Positions 34,608 through 43,148 of a stretch of 64,000 bases of DNA are shown in pieces. The stretch comes from DATAGF01 sp963819845 (GTDB taxonomy: Bacteria > Actinomycetota > Thermoleophilia > Miltoncostaeales > Miltoncostaeaceae). A program made the position numbers and the translations under genes. A model generated the notes under the pieces. The model was given only the letters and a program-made list of their open reading frames with translations, was not told the origin of the DNA and did no database searches. The DNA is taken from assembly GCA_963819845.1 (NCBI GenBank), contig CAWFXQ010000012.1, forward strand, positions 62,001 to 126,000. Reading direction: 5' to 3'. How positions within the stretch are numbered: the stretch's first letter is position 1; each line of letters opens with the position of its first letter.

Positions 34608-35993
34608 CTATGGACCGGAGGCAAGCGCGCCCGCCAGGCGGTCGTAGTTGTGGAGGAATTGGCACCCGTCGTGGCCCGGGCAGGCGTGGGGCGCGCCCTC
34701 GCCCCTCGCCCGCCGCTGCAGGAAGCGCCCGTAGTACTCGTCCCCCTGCTTGAAGTACTCCATGAAGACCGCGTCGCGCACGGGATCGCTGTGCTCGCCG
34801 ACGAACGGGCCGAACAGAGCCTGCGCCTGTGCGATGACACCCCCGGTCGCGTCGACCGTCCCGGGGGCGTTGTCGGTCCCGGCCTGGGGCATCAGGTAGT
34901 CGATGATCACGTTCACCTTGATGTCCCCGGGCGGCGATCCGGGCACCACGATCACCCCGGCCTCGACGAGCTTGAGCGCGGTGCGCACCTTGATGTTGGC
35001 CGGCCCCACGTCGTTCTCGAGCGTGTTCAGGAGCTTGGCGCCCATCTCACGGACCTTGTCGCCGCCCTCTCCGTACTCCTCGCGGACGATCACCTCGAGA
35101 TCCTCCGGCTCGATGTCGAGGTAGCGGTCGATGTCGATCATCCACTCCCTGAGCGCCGGGACCACGGTGTCCTGGGCGACGTCCACGATGTCCTGGTCGT
35201 CGTACTCGTCGGCGATGGCTCCGGCGATCGGCATTGCCGGGACCCCGTGGGCGGCGGCCGCGGCCAGGATGTAGGGCGCAATGCCCTCGATGTAGCTGAT
35301 GGTCTTGTTCGAATAGTCGACCTGCGTGCCCGCCGGGCACTCGCAGTACGGCGCCCGCACCACCACGGCGTCGGATGGGGCGAGCTCGATCTCGACCCGC
35401 CGGTTCCATTCGAGCTCAGGCCAGGTCTCGTCCCGTCCGTGGGCGAGCACCACGATCCGGCCCGACGGCACGCCCGCATCGATGAGGAGGTTCTTCACGC
35501 GTATCGCGCGGCGCCCCGACAGATCGAGATTGTGGCCCTCGCTCCCCTCGGTGCTCGCGTACCCGTGGACCAGGACCTGCTGCTCGTCGCCCGCCTGGTC
35601 GGCGTGCTGCGCGATGCGCGCCAGGGCGAGCTCGAGATGCTCGTCCGAGGAGATCTCCGGGTCGTTGCGCGGCTCGTCGGAGTCGAGCGGGAACCAGATC
35701 ACAGAGATCTCGGCGCTGCTCGTCGGAAGGCCGGCCGGCGCGTCGTCCGCGCTCTGCATGGCGATGCGCACGGGGCCCTCGCTGATGGCCCAGCGGTGCG
35801 CCGACCCGGTGGCGAGCGGGGAGCGACCGCCCTCGGCTGTCATGGCACGCGCCACCCGCTCGGCCTCGTGCTCCAGCGGATCTGAGGTGGGCGCGACCGC
35901 CAGCGAGCGCTGCGTCCTCGAGGGCGCGAGCGCAGGCCGGGGTTTCGGCGCGGACGACCGCTGCGCCCCCTCCCGGTTCGCAAACGTGCTCAT
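34608..35993 (-). CDS. eCIS-linked OmpA-domain protein, cargo candidate
   Basis: A 461-aa protein from the ATG at 35993. The N-terminus is disordered and contains SDPLEHEAERVARAM, the short signature that precedes DUF4157 and related cargo in eCIS loci. Residues about 120-225 are an OmpA-like domain (VLVHGYASTEGSEGHNLDLS, GRIVVLAHGRDET, RRVEIEL). A helical domain follows (YIEGIAPYILAAAAAHGVPA, then EYDDQD). The C-terminus (about 350-461) has a helical SDPVRDAVFMEYFKQGDEYY segment. OmpA domains bind peptidoglycan. It is 16 bp downstream of the DUF6519 gene in the eCIS operon, where cargo genes usually lie. Confidence 0.6.
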   Translation of the reverse strand: MSTFANREGAQRSSAPKPRPALAPSRTQRSLAVAPTSDPLEHEAERVARAMTAEGGRSPLATGSAHRWAISEGPVRIAMQSADDAPAGLPTSSAEISVIWFPLDSDEPRNDPEISSDEHLELALARIAQHADQAGDEQQVLVHGYASTEGSEGHNLDLSGRRAIRVKNLLIDAGVPSGRIVVLAHGRDETWPELEWNRRVEIELAPSDAVVVRAPYCECPAGTQVDYSNKTISYIEGIAPYILAAAAAHGVPAMPIAGAIADEYDDQDIVDVAQDTVVPALREWMIDIDRYLDIEPEDLEVIVREEYGEGGDKVREMGAKLLNTLENDVGPANIKVRTALKLVEAGVIVVPGSPPGDIKVNVIIDYLMPQAGTDNAPGTVDATGGVIAQAQALFGPFVGEHSDPVRDAVFMEYFKQGDEYYGRFLQRRARGEGAPHACPGHDGCQFLHNYDRLAGALASGP

Positions 35994-36009
35994 CGAGTAC
36001 GACCGCCCA

Positions 36010-38608
36010 TCACGAGACGCGCACGCGGTCGACGCTCGCCGGCGCCGCGAGCGCCGTGGCGGCCCCCTGGGCCGCCGTCTCGGCGACCAGCCAGACCCGG
36101 GTGTTCGGCGCCGGGTTGAGCGGCACGACGCGGACACCCACGGTGAACGCGTCGAGGCTCGCCTGGCGGACGACCATGAACGGGCCCAAGTGGCCGTGGA
36201 TCCGCACACCTTCCACGGGGGTCGGCCGTGTTCCCTCGGTGAGCCGCCCGATCCTGCGAAGGCTCGCCACCGTGTCGAGCACGTGGATGGTGCGCGCATT
36301 GCCGACGAAGACCGCATGACGATCGCGCGCGTAGTTCACCGGGACCATCGCATCGACGACGTTTCGCGCGACCATCACGCTGTCCGCCGACTCCGTGCCC
36401 GCCACCCGGGCGTGGGAGACGCCGACGTGGATGCCCTGGACGGCGCCCTCGACGACGTTGTCGCACACCTGGATGGCGCCGACGCTCGTGCCGCCCACGA
36501 CGATCCCCTGCAGGGCGGCCCGGAGCGTCTCGCCGAGCGCTTGGATCAGGTCCCGTGACTCCTGGGAGAGCCCCTCGAGGCCCCGGCCGGCGCCGATCGC
36601 CCGGGCGAAGGCCAGGAGCGCGCTGCCCGGATCGCGCGCACGACGGATGGTGGCTCGTGTCGCCGTGCGAGCGAAGTCCTCGACGATGGGGAGCAGGTCC
36701 GAGGTGCGGGAGACGTGCAGCCGGGCGTCCGCGCCCCCCAGGGTGAAGGTCCGCGTGCCCGCCCCCCGCCCCGAGCGCAGCGAGAGCCGCAGTCGTCGGC
36801 GCAGCTCCTCCGCCACGACCGGGGTGACGACCAGGGGTGGAATCGCCGGCGCGCGTCGCAGGAGCAGGTGGTTGCGCTCGACGCGGGCGTGAAGCGCGTC
36901 GAGCACGAGGACGCCGGTCTGCCAGGCGCCGATCTCCACCCGGTTGCCCTCGACGCGCACGCGGTCGGGCTGGACGCCTCCCGCGATCTGGCGCACCGTG
37001 AGGCAGGTCTGCGCCTCGCCGGTGGCATCGGGACAGGCGAGGACGCAGTCGGCGACGGTCACGTCCCGGCACGAGGCGAACGTGAGGGCGCCGTCCCGGT
37101 GCGCGTCGCCGGGCGGGGCCCCGGGCGACCCGCCCTCGATGCGCAGGTGACGCACCTCGATCTCGTTGCACCTCTCGAACACGATCGCAGCCTCGTGCCC
37201 CTGCGCTCTGACGATGGAGGCCGGGCCCGCGCCGGCCATGACGATGCGGGCGCGCCCGGAGACGACCACCGGCGTCGCGACCGTGTAGAGGCCCGCCGCG
37301 AGGCAGAGCTCCCCTCCCCCGGCGGGCAGGGAGTCGACCGCCTCCTGCAGATCGTCGCCGGGCTTCACCGAGACCGTGCAGGCGCCCCTGTCGGGATCGA
37401 TGTCAACCAGGGGCGTGAAGGTCGGCCTGCAGTCGTGCAGCACGGTTCGGGACGTGACGTCAACGAGCGCCAGCGGGACGGACGCGTGCAGGGTCCCGTC
37501 GGGGGCGGCCCCGACCCGGTGCTCGATGCCGTCACCCTCCGCCGCGCGCAGGCGCGATCCCCACCAGTCGCCGGCCAGGTAGGTCCCGGTGGCGGCCGAG
37601 AACGTCACGCCCAGGTCCGCGCCCCGGAACGTGGCGTTGCGCGGAGTCGTCGCGCCGGTGGCCTGGCCGTCCCAGCGGCGCACGACGCGACCCGTCGCCG
37701 TGGCGGGCGCGGTGACGGCCCGGTCCAGTTGGATCACGTCGCCGCCCGCCCCCGGCGTCACCTGGACGACCGTGTACAACGGCCCGTGGTCGAACGCGGT
37801 CCGCCCGCCGCGCCGGCCACGAGACCTCCACACGGTCACCGACGTCGAGATGGAGATGCGAGGGCGCGAGGGTCATGGTGTCGCCTGCGATCTGCGTGAT
37901 GGCGACCGCGGTGGCGCCGTTCTCGTAGGACCAGGCGTAGTCGGCGCCGGATGCCGGTCCACCGTTCAGGACCTCCACGCGCAGGAGACCGTCTGGGGCC
38001 TGGGCCAGCGGGTCGCCGGGAGGTGCGCACGGGTCGGTCGGTGCCACGACCGCCGTGCGTGCGATGTCGAGGGCCCCGCCGGACACCGGCGGGGGCGCGA
38101 GCGCCGCGAACGCCGCCGCGCAGGTCGTCTCGGTCGTCGCGGCCGCCCTGACGCGATACCCCACGCGGGTCCGCCCGGCCGTGTCCGTGGGAGCCAACGC
38201 CGGGTCCACGATCTCGGTCGGGTCCTCGGCCGGCTGCAGGTGCTCCTCGAAGGCGTCGAGGTAGACGAGAACCGTGCCGGACGTCGGCAGCGGCGCGATC
38301 TGGTCCTGGGACGAGTAGGTGAAGGCCGCCGGGGCGTGTACCAGCAGGCCGTCCACCCAGAGGCGACCGGGGGCGATGCCGAGGTCGAGCGTGCCCGTCG
38401 CGGTGACCGACACCGCGAAGGCGGTGCTGCCGACCGGCACCCCGGCCGGCCCGATGACGGCGGCGTTCGTCCAGCGCTCGGTGCGTGAGAGCGCGTCGAC
38501 GGTGAGATTCCACTCGTGCTCGAGGAGGGGCCGGCCCTCCTGGGCACGGGCGCCCGTCCACCTGTCGGCGGGCCGCAGCGGGACCTTGGTGTAGTCGCCG
38601 ATCATCAT
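36010..38608 (-). pseudogene. DUF6519/right-handed beta-helix protein (fibre candidate), one frameshift
   Basis: Joined product about 865 aa. N-terminal DUF6519 module starts MIGDYTKVPLRPADRWTGAR (ATGs at 38608 and 38605, GGGAGG upstream). A +1 shift near 37820 (VGDRVEVSWPA to GGRTAFDHGPLYTVVQV) joins the rest of DUF6519, ending VLHDCRPTFTPLVDID. From there, Ig-like and parallel beta-helix repeats run to the end (PAGGGELCLAAGLYTVATPV, ARIVMAGAGPASIVRAQGHE, IEVRHLRIEGGSPG). Beta-helix proteins beside phage baseplates are usually fibres or tailspikes that bind the target surface. Overlaps the tail-I gene by 4 bp. Confidence 0.7.
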
Positions 38609-40662
38609 TCCTCCCAGGGGGCCAGCTCGAGGCGTGGCCGGATGTCGAGCGGCACGAACTCGTGCAGGCGCTGCTCGAGGCGCGCCAGGCGCGCGGCCCG
38701 GCGCCGGTGGTGGTATGCGCCCGGCTCACCGCCGTCGCTCGCCGCGGCGCGCAGCGGGTGGTCCGCCTCGAGGTCGAGGGAGTAGTAGCCGGCGGCCTCG
38801 AACCCCACGGACGCGAACGTGGGCGGTGGGACCTCGAGGCACCGGTACATGACCGGGTGCGAGGGCGTCCCGCCCGCGTCGCGCTCCACGAAGCAATGGC
38901 GCAGGCACCCCTCCTGTTGCTGCACGACCTCGAGCCCGCCGACGAAGATGCAGTCGATCGCGTCTGCCGCCTCCGCACGCACGCGACCGGCGAACGTGAC
39001 GCCGTCGGCCTGGATCGCCGGAGCAAACCGCGTCCTGCGTGCGACGGCCGCGGCGTTCGCGCCGCCGACGTCGTCGCCGCAGGTGCGCAGCGCGGCCCCG
39101 TGGCCGTCAACGATGCAGTCCTCGAGCACGATGGGCCGGGCGCCCAGGTCGGCGCGCACCCGGCCGAGGATCGAGCGCCGCACGCCGAGCGCCAGGCCCC
39201 ACGCGCCGCTCGCCACCTCGAGTGTCGCGCCGATGGTCGGATCCATGGTGATGTGCCGGACCTCGACCCCGGCGAGGCCCTTGCCCAGCACGAGATCCCC
39301 TGTCAGGTGGAAGCCCTCGAGGGTGAGGCAGCCTCCGGCAAGGTCGATCTTGAGATCGCCGAGGATCGTCGGGGTGGCGGTGCGGCTGCCGATCAGCCTC
39401 CAGCGCGGCAGGACCGGGCGCCACGAGACCGTGGGGGCGGCCAGCCGGTCGGAGGTCTCGACGCGGATCTCGACATCCGGGTGCGCGGGATCCGACGCGT
39501 CCGGGTCCTGGCCCACCGAGAGCTGCTCGGCGAGCGTGAACGCGCTCGCCAGGTCGTGGACGACGATGCCGGCCGCCGGCAGCGCCGGGTTCACGCGGAC
39601 GATGACGCGCGCCGCCGGGTCGCCGTCGGCCTCGCTCGCGAGCGCGCCGATCATCGCCGGAACCGGGCGGTGCCAGGTGGCCCGGAGGGTGCCCGAGAGG
39701 TTGGCGCCGAGCTCGACGTGCCCCCGCATGAGGTCGACGACCGCGCGCGTCAGGCTGGGCGGGGCCGGGGCGGGGCCGCCCGGCGGAAGCGACCCGAAGC
39801 GCAGCGACCTCCACGGGATGGGCGTGCCGTCGAGGGTGAGCTCCAGCAGCGTGGGGCGCCCGGCCTGCGAGGGCAGGGCGAGCGGGTGCTGATCGGAGAT
39901 GGCCCAGCTCGTCCCGAAGACGATCTGCCCGGGGCCCGCGAGCGCCTGGACGACCCGGTAGTCGGCGCGCACGGGCGCGTCGCGCTCGTCGCCGGTCGGG
40001 GCCCGCAGCTCGTCGGCGCCCGCCCACGCCGAGGCCGGGCGCAGGTAGGGCGGCGCCTGCGCCCCGAGGGGATGGAGCGCGAAGCGCCGGTTCTCCGGCA
40101 GGGGCGCGGCCTCCAGGTCGCGGTAGGTCCGCACCTCCCACGGCCACACGATCACCGTGGCGGCCCGCGGATGGAACCGTCCCGACGGGCTGAAGGAGCG
40201 GCGCGTCCGCTCGAACGGCCGTCCCACGCGGGCCGCGGACCCGTCGCCGATCCCGAGCCAGAACGGCCGCGGGGGTGGCGGGTGGCCGAGCCGCTGGACC
40301 CAGGCGGTCACCTGCCACCCCTCGACGACCCTCGCGGTGAGCCCGCTGACGATCTCCGCGAAGTCCTCCAGCGCCGTCGGCGTGCCCTTGCGCCGGCGCA
40401 GGGCGATCGCGAAGGCCACCTCCAGGCGCTCCGCGTCCGCCGGGGCGCCGACCAGCGCCCCGATGTACGGGATGGCCCACTCGGCGCAACTGTCGATGAA
40501 CAGGTCCTCCCACACCTGATCGACGTCCGCGGCGAGAAGGTCGTACTGACCCGCGACCGCGTCGAGCAGGGCGTCGAGCAGCCGCGGCTCGACGGCCTGG
40601 TCGCCGGCGGTGTCGCGCAGCGCCGGCGGCAGCCATCCGGCGAGAGGTGGCGGGCCGCTCAT
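38605..40662 (-). CDS. phage tail protein I-like baseplate protein with beta-helix tail
   Basis: A 685-aa protein. The first about 110 residues are the tail-I (gpI) module: LLDALLDAVAGQYDLLAADV, EDLFIDSCAEWAIPYIGALV, then LRRRKGTPTALEDFAEIVSG. This part links baseplate to fibre in T4-like and eCIS machines. The centre is beta-rich, and residues about 430-600 hold short beta-helix-like rungs (GGCLTLEGFHLTGDLVLGKG, VEVRHITMDPTIGATLEVAS, IVLEDCIVDGHGAAL). It overlaps both neighbours by 4 bp. Second candidate for a surface-binding part. Confidence 0.75.
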   Translation of the reverse strand: MSGPPPLAGWLPPALRDTAGDQAVEPRLLDALLDAVAGQYDLLAADVDQVWEDLFIDSCAEWAIPYIGALVGAPADAERLEVAFAIALRRRKGTPTALEDFAEIVSGLTARVVEGWQVTAWVQRLGHPPPPRPFWLGIGDGSAARVGRPFERTRRSFSPSGRFHPRAATVIVWPWEVRTYRDLEAAPLPENRRFALHPLGAQAPPYLRPASAWAGADELRAPTGDERDAPVRADYRVVQALAGPGQIVFGTSWAISDQHPLALPSQAGRPTLLELTLDGTPIPWRSLRFGSLPPGGPAPAPPSLTRAVVDLMRGHVELGANLSGTLRATWHRPVPAMIGALASEADGDPAARVIVRVNPALPAAGIVVHDLASAFTLAEQLSVGQDPDASDPAHPDVEIRVETSDRLAAPTVSWRPVLPRWRLIGSRTATPTILGDLKIDLAGGCLTLEGFHLTGDLVLGKGLAGVEVRHITMDPTIGATLEVASGAWGLALGVRRSILGRVRADLGARPIVLEDCIVDGHGAALRTCGDDVGGANAAAVARRTRFAPAIQADGVTFAGRVRAEAADAIDCIFVGGLEVVQQQEGCLRHCFVERDAGGTPSHPVMYRCLEVPPPTFASVGFEAAGYYSLDLEADHPLRAAASDGGEPGAYHHRRRAARLARLEQRLHEFVPLDIRPRLELAPWEE

Positions 40663-43148
40663 GCCACGGCCCCGGTCACCGATGACTGGCCGTCGATCAC
40701 GAGTAGCTCGTGGCGGGCGGCGCCCCGTCGCCCCAGCGCCCCCGCCCCCGGCAGCACCAGGTCGGCGATGCCGATCACCCCGGCGATCGCGTGGAGGACC
40801 GAGAACACGTCGGAGCGGTCCAGTGCCTGGCCCATCGAACGCCTCGGGGGCGCGAGCGGGCCGTCCGGGTCGAGCACCGCCGTGGCCGCGGCGTTCGCCA
40901 CGGTCGCGGGCTCGTGACGGGGGTCAACCGCGATCGCGGCGCTCACCACGACCGGCGTCACCGCCGCCGCGCAGACGCACAGGGGCACGCTCACGTCGCG
41001 GCGCTCGTCCAGGAAGGACGACAGCTGGACGACCTCCGCCGGCAGAGGGGGGCGCACGCCGCCGGTCCCGATGCGCAGGAACGCCAGGTGCAGGACGCCG
41101 GCGCCACCGCATGCGCAGCCCGGAGGCGCCTGCCCCTGCCACGCGCCGGCGTGCGAGACGCCGGGATAGCCGAGCGAGAGATCGACGAGGTCCTCGGCGG
41201 AGACCGCCCGGTCGAAGGCGCGCGCGCGGGTGGGGGCCAGCCGCCGCAGATCCGTCTCGTCGTCCTGGTTGGATCCACCCGTGGTGGGGCCGGCGCCCAG
41301 CACCTTCTTGACCCCGCGGACGCTCCCGAGGAGCGTCTGGATGGCCCCCGAGGGGACCTCGCCCACGCTGCCGCCGCCGACGCGGTACGTCGCACGGACG
41401 TTGCCCCGGCCGCTCGGCAGGCGCGCCCCGCGCTCGCCGTCACCGAATTCCACCGCGACGCCGCCGTCGGCCGCGAGGCGCGTGGAGTACGCCTGCTCGC
41501 CGAGCTCCGCGACGGTCAGGCTGGGACGCTCGGCCCATGCCACGCCGTCAACGCGCACTTCCAGGCTCGACAGCGGTGTCCCCGCTGCGTCGAGGTCGTA
41601 CGCGACGGGTGCGTCCGGCGTGGTGAATCGCTGTCCCGCCTGTGCGGCGTCGCCGCTTCCGAGGGTGGCGGCCGCCGCGGTCCCGTGGCGGACCGACAGC
41701 AGGTTGCCGCTGGCCTGCCCGCGGCGCACCAGGCCCGTCGGCGCGCCACCCACCAGATCGACGATGAGACCGCTGGAGGCACCCGGGTCAACCTCTTCCT
41801 GATCGCTCGCCTCAACGCACTCGACGACCTCCCAGGTGGTGGCGTCGGCGGTGGTCACCCCGACGGCGATGCGGGGCGGCGTCGTGAGCGGCCGGGGATG
41901 GAGCCGCAGCCGGGGCGGCCCCGGCGGCTGGTCGTCGGGGAACGTGTAGTGGCGCGCGACGATGCGCCGGTCGAGGATGTACGCGGTGCGGGCTCCTGTC
42001 CCGGACAGGGTCGCCACGGGGGCGTCGAACTCGAGCCGCGAGACGCGCGTGGTCGTGCCGGGGGCGACCTCCCAGTTGACCGGGACGTGCGCGCCGATCC
42101 GCACCACGTCACAGCGGGGTCCGGCCGCCGCCCAGTCAACGATCGCCGCCAGCTGACCCGCGGACGCATCCTCCAACGCCGTATCGAGCACGACGCCCTC
42201 GAGGTCGGCATCGACCGCGCCCGTGCCGCTCACGGTGAGGGTGTCAACGACGGTCCCCTCGGGCGGGATGCGCAGCACCTTCTCGAGGCGTCGCGCGGCG
42301 CCGGCGGTCGCGACGATGCGGTAGGCGACGTACGGGGCGGTCACCGAGTCGAGCACGGAGTCGAGGTCGCGGTCGAACCGGACGATCGACGTGCCCAGCT
42401 CGTCCGTGCTCTCCACGACCGAGGCGACGGCGATCGGAGTCGCGGTGGCGCTGGAGCCGCCCACCATCAGGTCGATGAGCCACAACCACCAGCCGAACCA
42501 GATCAGGGGCGGCGCCGGCTCCGAGGTCGCCTCGAGCACGAACAGCACGCGATCGCCGGCGCGGAAGCCGGGGCTCCCGAGGAACCGCACCTCGCGGCCC
42601 ACCGGCACCGCCGGAGCCGGAACCCAGGTGGCGCCGAGGCCCTCCCACTCCGAGCGCAACTGCGCCTCGGCGGCCACCTCGAACGTCTGGGCCGGCCGGT
42701 CCGGCGTGCCGGGCGCCTGCACCCGGGTGCCCGCAGGCACCACCGGGTCCGCGCCGCGCTCCACCTCGGCGCGCACCCAGCCCGTCGCCGCGACCCCCGG
42801 CCGCGGCCGGTAGCCGACGAGCGCGGCCAGGCGGCGCAGATCGGTCCAGTCCGCGGCAGTGCCGAGGTAGCCCTCGGCCGCCGTCAGCTCGGTGTACGCC
42901 GCCACGCCCTCGGCGACGTAGGCCCACAGCTCGGCGAGCAGCACGCCGTGCCGGTCGCCCTCGACGTCCCAGGAGGACCCGAGCGGGTCGCCCTGGAGGT
43001 CCATGCGCTCCAGACGAGCGATCACGTCGGCGGTGAAAGCGTGGAACTCGCCGGCCCGCCGGCGCAGGACGGGCAGCCCCGGAGGCGGGGCGACGAGGCC
43101 GAGCCCGCCGGTCGGCGCGCCGCAGGGATGGACGGGCGTGCAGCTCAC
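40659..43148 (-). CDS. putative baseplate assembly protein, J-like (second copy, Afp12-like)
   Basis: An 829-aa protein starting at a GTG (43148) that overlaps the upstream stop (GTGA). N-terminal VIARLERMDLQGDPLGSSWD and VLLAELWAYVAEGVAAYTELTAAEGYLGTA, then the J-family core (VEFGDGERGARLPSGRGNVRATYRVGGGSVGEVPSG), which is the hallmark of eCIS baseplate wedge proteins, then the C-terminal module ending ELLVIDGQSSVTGAVA. It would form the baseplate wedges with the next gene's product. Related to but clearly different from the 815-aa protein, as is normal for Afp11/Afp12 pairs. Confidence 0.85.
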   Translation of the reverse strand: MSCTPVHPCGAPTGGLGLVAPPPGLPVLRRRAGEFHAFTADVIARLERMDLQGDPLGSSWDVEGDRHGVLLAELWAYVAEGVAAYTELTAAEGYLGTAADWTDLRRLAALVGYRPRPGVAATGWVRAEVERGADPVVPAGTRVQAPGTPDRPAQTFEVAAEAQLRSEWEGLGATWVPAPAVPVGREVRFLGSPGFRAGDRVLFVLEATSEPAPPLIWFGWWLWLIDLMVGGSSATATPIAVASVVESTDELGTSIVRFDRDLDSVLDSVTAPYVAYRIVATAGAARRLEKVLRIPPEGTVVDTLTVSGTGAVDADLEGVVLDTALEDASAGQLAAIVDWAAAGPRCDVVRIGAHVPVNWEVAPGTTTRVSRLEFDAPVATLSGTGARTAYILDRRIVARHYTFPDDQPPGPPRLRLHPRPLTTPPRIAVGVTTADATTWEVVECVEASDQEEVDPGASSGLIVDLVGGAPTGLVRRGQASGNLLSVRHGTAAAATLGSGDAAQAGQRFTTPDAPVAYDLDAAGTPLSSLEVRVDGVAWAERPSLTVAELGEQAYSTRLAADGGVAVEFGDGERGARLPSGRGNVRATYRVGGGSVGEVPSGAIQTLLGSVRGVKKVLGAGPTTGGSNQDDETDLRRLAPTRARAFDRAVSAEDLVDLSLGYPGVSHAGAWQGQAPPGCACGGAGVLHLAFLRIGTGGVRPPLPAEVVQLSSFLDERRDVSVPLCVCAAAVTPVVVSAAIAVDPRHEPATVANAAATAVLDPDGPLAPPRRSMGQALDRSDVFSVLHAIAGVIGIADLVLPGAGALGRRGAARHELLVIDGQSSVTGAVA

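Noticed and set aside
7596..38608. Programmed +1 ribosomal frameshifting as a shared mechanism
   Set aside because: The sites share no slippery codon, stop or stimulatory structure beyond C/G runs, and occur twice in single genes; sequence errors explain them more simply.
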